64,000 bases of DNA from Saturnia japonica (GCA_033032175.1 CM065325.1:896930-960929), one strand, 5' to 3'. Numbered from the stretch's first letter, positions 34,314 to 46,522 are shown. Notes: generated by a model not told the origin, from the sequence alone. Translations and numbers: made by a program.

Positions 34314-34620
34314 ACTATACTAAACTATATTATTCATTAATAATAATAAAGATTAGAATAAACACTGTTTTTTTCCTTATTGCATTAAATTATTTTTATA
34401 CATAAATAAATTTAAAGTATATATTCTTATATCCATAATTATATACATACAATTCTAAGAATAAGGTTTGATATATCACAAAGAAAATGAAAAGACTACT
34501 TTTCATCAAGCATACATCAATGTTTGCGTCTTTAATAGATGAAATTAAATATGTACATTGTCGTCGACATTAAAGCCAGCTGTGAACATTAACAATTATA
34601 TGTCTTTAAACATTAAATCC
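34314..34620. other. AT-rich DNA with no gene recognised
   Basis: Featureless until the GC-rich block starts at 34621. Confidence 0.4.
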
Positions 34621-35059
34621 AGCGCGGCGAGGCGCGGCGCGGTGTCTCAATATTAGCACTGCGGCAACGAACGTGACTTGAATCTGTATGTTTCCACCCA
34701 ATGAGCCAAACAAAGGAAATTGCAGGCAATTTAAATGCATGCACCACGCCAGCTCAGTAATGCACAATTAACTAAATCTGTGTTTTTCTACGCATATTAA
34801 AATGTTACCAGTTCGTATCAACGATAATACTACGCTGCATGGTGATTAATTTAATACTAGGTGTGTCCCTGTATCTGTACGCGTTTATAACATTTTATTG
34901 TTAAAGCTTATTAATTTCGTCAAGAGATATAAGTTTTTGTTTAAAAAATGTTACTAAAATCGACAGACAATGAATTAATATGTATGTTTTATTATTTCTA
35001 AGAGTATTATTAGTCACTTTTAAAGCCTCAACAATTTTGGAATGACATCGAAATTTCTC

Positions 35060-35440
35060 AGGGCTCGTGTAGGGCGCCGCGGACGCGCCGCCGCCGCCAC
35101 GCCGCGCCGCCGCCGTTAGATTTGTCTATCACAGTCCATTTTTAGTAAGTTTTGTGATTATCTTCGGATGAATATCAAAATTTTCGATAAATTATTAGAT
35201 ATACCTATTATGTGCAAACACTATCATTTTTATAATTAACATGTTCATTATTCCTACACGTATAATTTTCGTGGCTAGCAAACTATTAGGAAAAAGGTAC
35301 AACTATATAAAAATCATGCGGCGGCGGCGGTGGAGCGGCGGTGGAGCGGCGGTGGAGCGGCGGTGGAGCGGCGGTGGAGCGGCGGTGGAGCGGCGGTGGA
35401 GCGGCCGTGGCGCGTCCGCGGTGCCGTCTGCACAAACCCT
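35060..35440. repeat. Inner GC-rich inverted repeat with AGGG...CCCT ends
   Basis: The left arm starts AGGGCTCGTGTAGGGCGCCG and continues CGGACGCGCC. The reverse complement of the right arm starts AGGGTTTGTGCAGACGGCAC and continues CGCGGACGCGCC. About 27 of 32 positions agree, then both arms dissolve into CCG-rich repeats. A 200-base AT-rich spacer separates them. It could fold into a large hairpin and looks like a small inverted-repeat element that carries a minisatellite. Confidence 0.5.
35330..35406 (+). repeat. 11-bp GC-rich minisatellite, seven units
   Basis: The unit GTGGAGCGGCG starts at 35330, 35341, 35352, 35363, 35374, 35385 and 35396. It forms part of the right arm of the inner inverted repeat. 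The open frame through it (WSGGGAAVERR repeated) is a by-product of an 11-base unit and is not considered a gene. Confidence 0.85.
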
Positions 35441-36486
35441 AATTATTGTTTTTATCGATTTCAAAACTTAATTGAGGAATGACAAATATTTCCCGTATAC
35501 AAAATTCCATTAAAATTTGTGAAGCCATTTTTTGAGACAAATGTGGTAGAACGAAATATCAAAACATACTTTGCAATAACGTGCAGAGTTACGGAGTAAT
35601 CTTCATACAAAAATATTGTTACAGTGCAATAACAAGTAATGTCCAAGTCGTACAGGAAAAAAATAACCACTGTCCATGGTTACCGTTTTGACAGGTCAAA
35701 TACAAATACAGGTCAAGATTGGATGTTACCCCAAATATACTAACGCAAATTTTTCATAAAACAGTAAAACAATTTCATTCTTCACATTAAGACTTTAAGT
35801 TAAGAATAATGTGTTTCAATTATATTACACATATCTTAAAAAAAAAAAATGTTCTTATATAAATTTCAGTGTTGATTTGTAATCATTTGATATGGGGCTC
35901 CATAAAATAGAAGGTATTTGGTTGGTATTCCGTTATTTTTGTTTTATTTTAGGCTTTAATGTAACATTTATTTCAAGGATTGAAATGATAATTTAACAAT
36001 TTCTTAGTTCATTGTTTTAGTGACATTGCATGTTCTGTTCTTCTCCTGTGCCATTCACATATGGTCGATTATCATTATTTCAAATTTTTAATGTAATAAA
36101 ATCGTTGCACGTTCCTAACACACTATTCCATTACTTTCTTTCTACAAACGTTGTACCGAGCAAATTTTGACCTATCTACCGACGCCGCGCCGCGCCGCGT
36201 CGTCGACGAGGCAGAGCTGCGCTAACATTGTTGAGATCTCTCGAGCGAAGTGTAGATATACGGAATTCACTCGGATGCGATGCTATTTTAGATAGTATCT
36301 TCACATTTTTATACAAAGTTTGTTTTGCACTTTCAACATATTCTATTGAAGTGTTAGTGCTTACTGGTCAGTGTTTTTCGCGTCTTGATAAAAATATAAG
36401 ATGTATTAAATAGTGAGTGGTAAGGCAAGGCAGATGTTGTATTTAACTATATCTCCCATTAAAGTGGCTGAAGTGGCACAGGTATA

Positions 36487-36944
36487 GAGAGCGCGAGTTG
36501 AATGCAGTCGGGGCCTGAGGTGAAGAGAGGAAGTATCTCCCCCCGCCGTCCGTACGCCTCACCTCACGCGCCTATACTGTAGTAATGTTAGTGTTGTCTT
36601 TGAAAAACTATCGTATGCTTACTAATCGCGTTGATGTACAATTTATGGAGCCGTGTTATTTTTGTTTTTAATTATGACTAATCCGATTCCATCAACTTCA
36701 AGCACATAAAATGGCGAAAAATGAATCATTTGATGCTTAAATTTCAGATTTTTTTTTTCAGTTTAATTCCTTTGTGTGAAATAACTGATAAATTATTACC
36801 TTGTTTATTAATTATGTTAAATAATATGTAAATGTTAAATTTTAAACAACGTTGAAATTTAAGAACTGTCTGATTATCGACAGCAATAATTCTAATTATG
36901 TCACAGCATTATCAAATTCCTTAATTCTGCATTCATCTCAGGAG
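36487..36944. mobile_element. MITE with inverted ends and TATA target duplication, copy 2
   Basis: Starts GAGAGCGCGAGTTGAATGCA and ends TGCATTCATCTCAGGAG, flanked by TATA at 36483-36486 and 36945-36948. Interior blocks 'cagtcggggcctgaggtgaa', 'gtgttgtctttgaaaaacta', 'aaaatggcgaaaaatgaatc', 'attatcgacagcaataattc' match 25240-25667. 458 bp, slightly longer than copy 1 through extra AT-rich sequence. Confidence 0.6.
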
Positions 36945-36948
36945 TATA

Positions 36949-37386
36949 TAATAGTTATGTCACATTGCGGGAGCAGTCGGTATATATTCAGAAATCAAGC
37001 TGGGTGGTAGAACTGGATCACGATTTAATAATAATAAGGATAAAAAATGCTCATAATTTTTATATTTTAACTGCATCATTAGGAGAGCTGTATACCAATA
37101 TTTTAATTTTTTTTTCCAAATAAAGTGTCAGATAAAAAAAAAAAATAGGCCCAGAGTCTGCAAAAATTGGGTTAAAAAAATGATACACCCGTCATAGTTA
37201 ACCCCATTTTGGTTTGTCGCGTATCGGGATAACACACAAAGTATATCTAGATAGAGAGGCTACAAGTCGGCATAATAGGTGACCGACGATTGTACGGTAC
37301 TTACAATATGGAATAGTTGCTGAATAATATCAGAGGAATATAATATCGTGGATAAAATACATGTATGTTTTGAAATGTATTTGTTA
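36949..37386. other. No gene recognised
   Basis: AT-rich with A and T homopolymers at 37110-37150; nothing else seen. Confidence 0.4.
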
Positions 37387-37440
37387 CTAGCTTTCCCCCA
37401 CGTTTTCACCTGTCTTAATATTATACGATAAACCTCACAT
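37387..37440 (-). mobile_element. Helitron-like family 3, 3' end only
   Basis: Plus strand CTAGCTTTCCCCCACGTTTT then 'cacctgtcttaatattatac' is the reversed family-3 tail. It stops after about 55 bases. Confidence 0.4.
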
Positions 37441-37511
37441 AGTGAAAAGGTTTTAAAATTACCCCTTTTATTATGAGTATTTTATCTACTTATAATAGTC
37501 GGTACAAATCT

Positions 37512-38032
37512 TCTATACAATTAATAAAATTAAAGTGTCTGTTTGTAATTTCAATATAACAGTTGTTTTACTAAATGCGTATGAATGTGAATTATGATAC
37601 CTATAACTAAAACCCATTTTTAAATTTTTTGCCTGTCGGTCTGTTTGTTCCGGGTAATCTCCGAAACAATTGGATCAATTTTGACAGGACTTTCACTGGT
37701 AGATAGCTGAATTTATAGGAAGTATTTTAGGCAACTTCTATTTTAGAAAAAGAATTAGGGTTCCGCACAAATAAAAAAAAACTGGTCATGGTGAATCAAT
37801 TCGGGTGCTTAAATGGCTTACGCTTAGTAAACTATAAGAGATATAGCAAATTAATGTACTACATAATTGTAGGCATTAAAAATACCTACAAAAAAGTCAG
37901 GGAGGGTATACATCTGTCTTCTAAGGAACACCCACAATAAGAATTTTTGCCTTTAAAATAGACGGGAGCGGGGAAGCAAGATTCGCGCGGGTATGCTGTA
38001 GTCCACGTGAGCGAAGCCACGGGCACAGCTAG
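37512..38032 (+). mobile_element. Helitron-like family 2 copy
   Basis: Starts TCTATACAATTAATAAAATT and ends GTGAGCGAAGCCACGGGCAC then AGCTAG followed by T; 521 bp. It is collinear with 19663-20202 from end to end. Confidence 0.7.
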
Positions 38033-38668
38033 TTTTGAATATAATTAGCGATGAGCTAGAGATTTCTAATTGTAAATGCATTATCGTTCAAAACTGTATG
38101 ACAACACAATAGTATATAGTAACTCGTTTTCAAGTCTATATGTATGTTTGATTATCATTCCTAATGGTAATTACAACAAACAGACTATAATATTTAATTA
38201 ACTTAAAAAAAAGTGCAATAAATTTGTTTCTATGCATAAATACATTTTATAGAAGAATTAATATTAATTACCTAATCATAATATTCAATGAACTAATCAT
38301 CAAAAAACTCAATCAACTATTTTCAACGTAATTTACATAATGTTAAAAAATATGTTATAGTGTATTTAAATTAATTGGTTACTATAAACATCTCCAAAAA
38401 TAACAATAATACAAGTTTACTAAATAAATTAAATCTGGTATCATAATTCCTAATAATAAGTGAAAACTAAATAAAATGTTATTAAGTATAGAAAATATCA
38501 CTTATTAGTAGCAAGTCTACAACTTAAAATTAAAATAGTAACTTCACGTTTGATGTGTACATGGTATCATCGGATACGTATTTTTGCATATCATAAAAAA
38601 ATAGTTCTTATTCTGAACGTGATAGAGATTTACTTTTATTACAAACAATTTCACATTCACATTTTTGC
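38033..38668. other. AT-rich DNA with no gene recognised
   Basis: Long A/T-dominated stretch, nothing else seen. Confidence 0.5.
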
Positions 38669-38870
38669 ACGGTGGTAGGACTTTTTGTAATACCCGCTTG
38701 GCTAGCTATCACCCTCAAATTGAAAATCTGTCGCCGAACACCAATAAGTGTGTTCTGGTAGCTGCACTTGAGAGCAAGTCTTCCACTAGGTTTAGCGTGC
38801 TACCTCTTGGGCCACATCGACATTTAAGATCAGGTGAGATTGTGGCCACAATCGGTTTAGACCTATAACG
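38669..38870 (+). mobile_element. SINE-1, 5'-truncated copy
   Basis: Body blocks 'attgaaaatctgtcgccgaa', 'tggtagctgcacttgagagc', 'taggtttagcgtgctacctc', 'gtgagattgtggccacaatc' match 12391 and 48803. The A/B-box head is missing. Confidence 0.65.
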
Positions 38871-38879
38871 ATAAAAAAA

Positions 38880-39371
38880 TAAACTTAAACCCATTTCACT
38901 TTAAATTGTTTCCACATATTATATATAAAAAAACTTCGTGTTATATATTTATCTAAATTAGAAAAAAACAATTACTTGGTCCCGACTAGAGTAATCTCTG
39001 TAGTATTTCTTTTTAAATTTTAATGTGTTTTGTACTTTGATATTTTTTTATGGCTTTAACATGGTCGCAAAATCTGATTCTAGGATTTGTAAAAATAAGA
39101 ACGTTAACAGGACAGCCGTCAGTTGAAGAGTGTTTCTTCTTCTTTTTGTTTTGGCGCCGCAAAAAGTACTTGCCAGTGTCATTGTTTTTAAGTTTTCGTA
39201 GTATTATCTAATTTTCAAAGTGAGTCCGACGAGATGGTTGCTCCCTTGTAAGAACTACCCATTAAGTTTTTGTGACATCTAAAAATGCATATTTCCAGGT
39301 TATATTTATAATCTATTTCACGTACCTAAGCACAATAACTAATCTATATCATACAAAAAACCACCAATATA
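38880..39371. other. No gene recognised
   Basis: AT-rich; nothing supported. Confidence 0.45.
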
Positions 39372-39909
39372 TCTATACTAATATAGTAATACGGAAAAGT
39401 TTTATTTATTTGTTTATTTGCTTTTTATATATGATAGCTAGACTCTCCAGGTTTAGGTTTAGTCCAGATTAGACTAACTCTCTCAGATAGCTTTTAATAT
39501 TGATTTATGTTACGAAAGTCGGATGTCGTGGACAAATCCGAACTGCTTTAACCGCGTGCGCTGGCATAATCATTAATGAAACGGAAATATAATGTTCCAC
39601 AATAATATTTGCCTATCTATTATACGTAAACTACAATAAGGTATTATATGAAAAAGATTTGTTGCATTACTTTTAGACATGCCATTATTAATCCTTACAA
39701 ACAAAAGTTACTTCATCATAAAGACAACTTTATGTAGTTAATTTTGCCCTTTAGAGTATAATATTTGGAAATATAGTTTTAGAGATAATGAAAAATTAAA
39801 ATAATTTATACTTGCGGGAAGAACAATTATGTATGATGACATAGGTGAGTTGGTGGCGTGCTGTTTGTAGGATAAAATTAACACGGGTGAAACCGTAGGG
39901 CACAGCTAC
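39372..39909 (+). mobile_element. Helitron-like family 3 copy, source of the duplicated fragment
   Basis: Starts TCTATACTAATATAGTAATA and ends 'acacgggtgaaaccgtaggg' then CACAGCTA (final G changed to C). It is collinear with 17411-18018 in reverse. The tandem duplication begins inside it, at 39535, so its 3' 375 bases occur again at 42459-42833. Confidence 0.65.
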
Positions 39910-40064
39910 TTACTTAATATCTCTATATCAAAGAACCTATGTTAATAAAGTGAAATAAAAACCACAAACATGGCAGCTCCAATTGAAGACTAATTAGTCA
40001 TTTTTATTTGTCTCTGGTAAATATATACAAAGTTACTGTTATACGAGTACATCCTGTATGATAC

Positions 40065-40390
40065 TGATCACAAAATCCATTAAATTTTATTTGTTTTGAA
40101 GTCTTTTTGTATGCCCGAATTTAAATCAAAACAGCTTTACCGATACTTATAAAATTGTTTATACGGGAAGCTTATGTCATTCGTCAATTGAATGATAAAA
40201 ATATTTTATGAAATGTTATCCAATGGTGATAACATTTTGTAAACGGGAAGCACACATCATTCCTTGATCGTCAGTGATACATGTAGTAATCGTAAAAAAA
40301 GTTCTCCGCCGATTTAGATGAAATTTGTACACGGGACGTACATATCATTTCCTAACACACTATATCAATCGTCAATGATATGAGTAAAGA
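40065..40390 (+). repeat. Imperfect internal repeats of the cttatgtcat family
   Basis: Three related blocks follow each other: 'gtttatacgggaagcttatg', 'ttgtaaacgggaagcacaca' and 'ttgtacacgggacgtacata', each with a nearby 'tgattgtc/gtcaatgat' type block, roughly 90 to 110 bases apart. It is repeated in unit 2 at +2924. Confidence 0.5.
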
Positions 40391-42289
40391 TAAAATTACA
40401 GAATGAATGAATACATATCTCGTAATAAACGCGAGTGGAACAACAGACGCACAGGTATTTTATAATTGTGGCAGCATTGATTGTCGCTTTTTAGTAAAAA
40501 ACTTCTTTAGGCACTTTGGACACATTTGGGATGAGGAAAAAGCAGTCATTTACCAATTAAAATACGATTCATAACAGTAAATTACCCAACAGCAGAATAA
40601 CGATAACAGTTTATAATAATACATTTTAGAAATGATTTCTCTTTCTCTATACCCGTAATAAATTCTCTATCTCTATACTCTTCTGTGTTTCTCTTTACTG
40701 ATACTTTAGTATGGTAAAAATAACAAAAAATCGATAGTTGTGGTGACCTTTTAGTTTTCTTTAATAGGCATTTTTTTATTGTTAGTACAAATCCGAAAAG
40801 ATTACACATACATAAACACAGTTGTGCGTGTAATACTATCTAAAGTTTTTTTTTTGTTGAAGAAATAATTAAACTATATTTATCTTGAATAATTTTGATA
40901 TGTTGACAGTCATTATAAATTACTATTCTATTTTTTGTTTTAGTAGAATTCGTACGTGTTTTATATGTATTTTAAATTCATTATAATTAATTATGTATAA
41001 ATTCTATTTGCGTGTTTGAATAAATGAATAAAAAAGCTTAATTATACTATAATATAAGCTTAAATATTTCCTAAATATAATTAAGTGCTAGCACTGCATG
41101 TTAATATATTTTTTTCAAACGCTTTACATTTTTAAAATGTATTATTTATTTATTTATTGAAAGACAACATACACAAATAACAAATATAGAAAAAAATACA
41201 AAAAATAAACTGGACTGTTGACGACAAAAGCATGTTAATACATAGGCTAAAAATTATATTACTTTTATTTTAACATATAAATCTAAATATTAAGCTAAAA
41301 ATAAATAAACATCTAGTGTAAATAAAAAAATAATGTTGTTCGTTGGTAAGCGCATCACTCAAGAACGCCTGAACCGATTTGGTTATTTCTTTCATAATTG
41401 TTTGCAATAGTCCAAATTAAGTTTTCATGATGAGAAAATTTTAAAAAGTTACCCGGAAATTTTGATTTTTTTTTTGGAAAAAAATAATCTTTTTTCTATT
41501 GGTTTTATTTTATGAATAACATAACTCGCGATTCGAACAATGGATATACGTAATTCTTATTTCGTGCGATTAGGGTGCTGAAAAAGTTTTCAAAAAAAAA
41601 AAACAGTATAGGAGGCGCTGTGTTCGAGATATTCAGTATTGGAAAGGGCAGACCAACATCTGTGGGTGGCCTCATAGTTATCAATAAAAAGAATAAATTA
41701 TTAATATTACGATTAAATTAATTACTCGATAAATACTAATAGAGAAACATGATCTTTTTATTAGTATATACGTATCTTTTTACAGTCATAGATGTTATAT
41801 CGAAGAACCGGCTTATAAATAATATATTAGAAACTCTCATAAATAAAAATCTAATATAATTTTATTGAATGAGCATCCATATCTAAAATCAGTTTATTAA
41901 TTAATTTGATATGGTAAGGTAAGTAAATGCCACATGTCGAACCTCACAGTTAAAATACACGAGGCCCCTACTGAGGTTTTCCCAGGGTTCTACAGTTGGA
42001 GTGTAAAAAAAAAGAGGTGAACGGGTTTTAAAGCGTCGGCAACGTGAATATGACACTTCTGGTTTTGCAAGCGTCCATACGCATTCTTTTATTTTTTTTA
42101 TAGTGGAACTGGATTTTTTTTTTAACTGACTACACTTTTAGCCTGAAGGGCCCTATCCAAAAACAGAGCCGCTGATGGCTACAGCTTTACCGGGCTTGGG
42201 GGCGAGCGCTTAAGGTACTCAGCCGCGAAAGCGTGGGCGAGCGCGCAAGAGTGCCAATTTGACGGTACTATCCCTGACTTACCGTACAG

Positions 42290-42366
42290 TACAGTCTTAA
42301 TACAATGGTGATCACCAAGAGATCGAAATTCATCGACGGTCCCCGCCGTCATGCCATCCTGCATTA
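42290..42366 (-). repeat. LINE-associated 3' tail fragment
   Basis: On the minus strand 'gatggcatgacggcggggac', 'cgatgaatttcgatctcttg' correspond to 57180-57215 ('cgatggttttcgatcccttg'). The copy in unit 2 is at 45215-45291. Confidence 0.45.
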
Positions 42367-42458
42367 ATTTAACTGGATGTGCACAGACTGATCCAAAAAC
42401 GCGACACGCAAAAGCGAGTCACTATGACGGGCTTTTCACCACATCCATGGCGGTCGCG

Positions 42459-45383
42459 AATCCGAACTGCTTTAACCGCGTGCGCTGGCATAATCATTAA
42501 TGAAACGGAAATATAATGTTCCACAATAATATTTGCCTATCTATTATACGTAAACTACAATAAGGTATTATATGAAAAAGATTTGTTGCATTACTTTTAG
42601 ACATGCCATTATTAATCCTTACAAACAAAAGTTACTTCATCATAAAGACAACTTTATGTAGTTAATTTTGCCCTTTAGAGTATAATATTTGGAAATATAG
42701 TTTTAGAGATAATGAAAAATTAAAATAATTTATACTTGCGGGAAGAACAATTATGTATGATGACATAGGTGAGTTGGTGGCGTGCTGTTTGTAGGATAAA
42801 ATTAACACGGGTGAAACCGTAGGGCACAGCTACTTACTTAATATCTCTATATCAAAGAACCTATGTTAATAAAGTGAAATAAAAACCACAAACATGGCAG
42901 CTCCAATTGAAGACTAATTAGTCATTTTTATTTGTCTCTGGTAAATATATACAAAGTTACTGTTATACGAGTACATCCTGTATGATACTGATCACAAAAT
43001 CCATTAAATTTTATTTGTTTTGAAGTCTTTTTGTATGCCCGAATTTAAATCAAAACAGCTTTACCGATACTTATAAAATTGTTTATACGGGAAGCTTATG
43101 TCATTCGTCAATTGAATGATAAAAATATTTTATGAAATGTTATCCAATGGTGATAACATTTTGTAAACGGGAAGCACACATCATTCCTTGATCGTCAGTG
43201 ATACATGTAGTAATCGTAAAAAAAGTTCTCCGCCGATTTAGATGAAATTTGTACACGGGACGTACATATCATTTCCTAACACACTATATCAATCGTCAAT
43301 GATATGAGTAAAGATAAAATTACAGAATGAATGAATACATATCTCGTAATAAACGCGAGTGGAACAACAGACGCACAGGTATTTTATAATTGTGGCAGCA
43401 TTGATTGTCGCTTTTTTAGTAAAAACTTCTTTAGGCACTTTGGACACATTTGGGATGAGGAAAAAGCAGTCATTTACCAATTAAAATACGATTCATAACA
43501 GTAAATTACCCAACAGCAGAATAACGATAACAGTTTATAATAATACATTTTAGAAATGATTTCTCTTTCTCTATACCCGTAATAAATTCTCTATCTCTAT
43601 ACTCTTCTGTGTTTCTCTTTACTGATACTTTAGTATGGTAAAAATAACAAAAAATCGATAGTTGTGGTGACCTTTTAGTTTTCTTTAATAGGCATTTTTT
43701 TATTGTTAGTACAAATCCGAAAAGATTACACATACATAAACACAGTTGTGCGTGTAATACTATCTAAAGTTTTTTTTTTGTTGAAGAAATAATTAAACTA
43801 TATTTATCTTGAATAATTTTGATATGTTGACAGTCATTATAAATTACTATTCTATTTTTTGTTTTAGTAGAATTCGTACGTGTTTTATATGTATTTTAAA
43901 TTCATTATAATTAATTATGTATAAATTCTATTTGCGTGTTTGAATAAATGAATAAAAAAGCTTAATTATACTATAATATAAGCTTAAATATTTCCTAAAT
44001 ATAATTAAGTGCTAGCACTGCATGTTAATATATTTTTTTCAAACGCTTTACATTTTTAAAATGTATTATTTATTTATTTATTGAAAGACAACATACACAA
44101 ATAACAAATATAGAAAAAAATACAAAAAATAAACTGGACTGTTGACGACAAAAGCATGTTAATACATAGGCTAAAAATTATATTACTTTTATTTTAACAT
44201 ATAAATCTAAATATTAAGCTAAAAATAAATAAACATCTAGTGTAAATAAAAAAATAATGTTGTTCGTTGGTAAGCGCATCACTCAAGAACGCCTGAACCG
44301 ATTTGGTTATTTCTTTTCATAATTGTTTGCAATAGTCCAAATTAAGTTTTCATGATGAGAAAATTTTAAAAAGTTACCCGGAAATTTTGATTTTTTTTTT
44401 GGAAAAAAATAATCTTTTTTCTATTGGTTTTATTTTATGAATAACATAACTCGCGATTCGAACAATGGATATACGTAATTCTTATTTCGTGCGATTAGGG
44501 TGCTGAAAAAGTTTTCAAAAAAAAAAAACAGTATAGGAGGCGCTGTGTTCGAGATATTCAGTATTGGAAAGGGCAGACCAACATCTGTGGGTGGCCTCAT
44601 AGTTATCAATAAAAAGAATAAATTATTAATATTACGATTAAATTAATTACTCGATAAATACTAATAGAGAAACATGATCTTTTTATTAGTATATACGTAT
44701 CTTTTTACAGTCATAGATGTTATATCGAAGAACCGGCTTATAAATAATATATTAGAAACTCTCATAAATAAAAATCTAATATAATTTTATTGAATGAGCA
44801 TCCATATCTAAAATCAGTTTATTAATTAATTTGATATGGTAAGGTAAGTAAATGCCACATGTCGAACCTCACAGTTAAAATACACGAGGCCCCTACTGAG
44901 GTTTTCCCAGGGTTCTACAGTTGGAGTGTAAAAAAAAAGAGGTGAACGGGTTTTAAAGCGTCGGCAACGTGAATATGACACTTCTGGTTTTGCAAGCGTC
45001 CATACGCATTCTTTTATTTTTTTTATAGTGGAACTGGATTTTTTTTTTAACTGACTACACTTTTAGCCTGAAGGGCCCTATCCAAAAACAGAGCCGCTGA
45101 TGGCTACAGCTTTACCGGGCTTGGGGGCGAGCGCTTAAGGTACTCAGCCGCGAAAGCGTGGGCGAGCGCGCAAGAGTGCCAATTTGACGGTACTATCCCT
45201 GACTTACCGTACAGTACAGTCTTAATACAATGGTGATCACCAAGAGATCGAAATTCATCGACGGTCCCCGCCGTCATGCCATCCTGCATTAATTTAACTG
45301 GATGTGCACAGACTGATCCAAAAACGCGACACGCAAAAGCGAGTCACTATGACGGGCTTTTCACCACATCCATGGCGGTCGCG
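42459..45383 (+). repeat. 2.92-kb tandem duplication, unit 2
   Basis: Second unit, 2925 bp, directly joined to unit 1 (junction ...gtcgcg|aatccg...). Past 45383 the dispersed repeat interrupted at the junction continues ('caaaacagccctaccacctc'), and upstream of 39535 the Helitron continues. Unit 1 therefore keeps the natural left flank and unit 2 the natural right flank. Confidence 0.95.
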
Positions 45384-45600
45384 CAAAACAGCCCTACCAC
45401 CTCGTTATCGCCATTTCCTCGTTCGTTGCTCAGCAGGGTGCACCACTAGCAGATGACGTTGGCTTGGGCGTCTCAATGCTGAAGATGTAATTCGACACTC
45501 TTTATACCCCTTAGATTAGAATCCTGCATATTACCACATTATTATATTAACTAACTTTGCCCTACCAGGTTAAGTATATTTAGCCAACTCTTCATCTTCA
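45384..45600. repeat. Continuation of a dispersed repeat shared with 51890-52012
   Basis: 'gatgacgttggcttgggcgt', 'ctcaatgctgaagatgtaat' match 51969-52010 ('gtgacgttgacttgggcgtc', 'tcagctttgaagatataatt'). The first half of this repeat lies in the duplicated unit. Confidence 0.5.
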
Positions 45601-45740
45601 CTGCGTCGTCGCCAACGCACCCGTGTAGCCTATCGTTATTCTCTTTTTCCAAACTTGCCTACAGCTTTCCATATAACTTAAGGTTCATGCTTAATACTCC
45701 GTTCCTTAAAGTCTTGGTCTGAAGCTATATAACATAACAT
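45601..45740 (-). mobile_element. Helitron-like family 1 fragment
   Basis: Plus strand 'ctgcgtcgtcgccaacgcac', 'tactccgttccttaaagtct', 'ctgaagctatataacataac' parallel 7885-8050. No ends. Confidence 0.35.
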
Positions 45741-45741
45741 A

Positions 45742-45994
45742 ACACACCAACACGGCTGTATCTCTGATTGGTCAGGCAGAGTTATACTAGTAGTGTACAT
45801 CCATTTTTCACTGGGTATGTCTTAAGTCCCATGTAATCGGGGCAAGCCTATGGCCATTAATCGGGCACAAAGCCAAACTCCGAGCTGCTACTGAGAACTT
45901 CATAGAAAAACCCAATAACACTTTGCTCGACCTGGGAATCTAACCCAGGACCTCGAACATAGCAATCGCATCCTACCACTAGGCTAATGAGGCA
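45742..45994 (-). mobile_element. SINE-2, full-length copy with tRNA-like head
   Basis: The minus strand starts TGCCTCATTAGCCTAGTGGT (A box) and carries GGGTTAGATTCCC (B box, 45946-45934), the split RNA polymerase III promoter. The body follows with 'gagcaaagtgttattgggtt', 'cgattaatggccataggctt', 'catgggacttaagacatacc'. Truncated relatives are at 10371 and 34177. It probably derives from a tRNA gene; which isoacceptor I cannot say. Confidence 0.75.
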
Positions 45995-46522
45995 GTTATA
46001 ACTTATATTTTTGGTGATCTCTAGTAATATATATTACTTATCTCTTTTACCATGTTTAATATCTCTTCATTCGTTTTTATTTCCATCCAACTAATTCTTT
46101 CCATTTTCTTACAGCGTTGAAACTAATGAACAAAAAATAATCTCTCGGGCTTTATAAATCTTCACCGATTGAGCTCATATTCAGATAATGTAATTGTTTT
46201 ATTGAGATGTTGGTTCATAGCCATGTTAGGATCCGATAGATAGTGATGTGGTCACCTATTTACAAGATCTACCGGACCTGCTAGTGTTAGTATACATTTT
46301 ATCAGCGAAATGAAAATTATAAGCACTCCAAAAGCGTCTTTTTTCCGAACTGATTTATAATTAACGTCACTACTTATTTCGTATACATCACTTTATAATT
46401 ACAAAAAGTATCTTATAACCTGGCAATATAGCATAGCTATTAATTAAAATCGGATAAGTGGTTTTCTTTATTTGACTTGCCTCTGCAACGTGATAGAAAA
46501 TTCTTCGTCAAATTCAAGAATA

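Larger units (their letters stand above)
34621..36208. repeat. GC-rich inverted-repeat block, outer arms
   Basis: The left arm at 34621-34647 (GAGGCGCGGCGCGGTGTC) and the reverse complement of the right arm at 36180-36206 (GCGGCGCGGCGCGGCGTC) match at 16 of 18 positions. They enclose about 1.5 kb of ordinary AT-rich DNA plus the inner inverted pair at 35060-35440. 'cgtcgac' also stands outside both arms. The arms are low-complexity CG runs, so the pairing may be partly compositional. No matching target duplication was seen. Confidence 0.35.
39535..42458 (+). repeat. 2.92-kb tandem duplication, unit 1
   Basis: Starts AATCCGAACTGC inside the family-3 Helitron and ends 'ccatggcggtcgcg' inside another dispersed repeat. 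It is followed directly by unit 2 in the same orientation. By eye the units agree base for base except for homopolymer lengths: T5 against T6 and A6 against A5 near 40490/43415, and one extra T near 44315. It contains no recognisable gene; the 75- and 61-codon minus-strand frames present in both units are AT-rich or LINE-tail sequence. Content includes the cttatgtcat repeat (40065-40390), a worn element at 41330-41660 and a LINE tail (42290-42366). Confidence 0.95.

Noticed and set aside
35241..35471. 76-codon plus-strand frame with repeated WSGGGAAVERR
   Set aside because: It is the translation of an 11-bp minisatellite inside an inverted repeat; the parts before and after it are AT-rich without motifs.
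40582..45289. Identical 75- and 61-codon minus-strand frames in both halves of the tandem duplication
   Set aside because: The identity comes from the duplication, not from selection. The first is AT-rich and lysine/serine-heavy without motif; the second overlaps a LINE-tail repeat.
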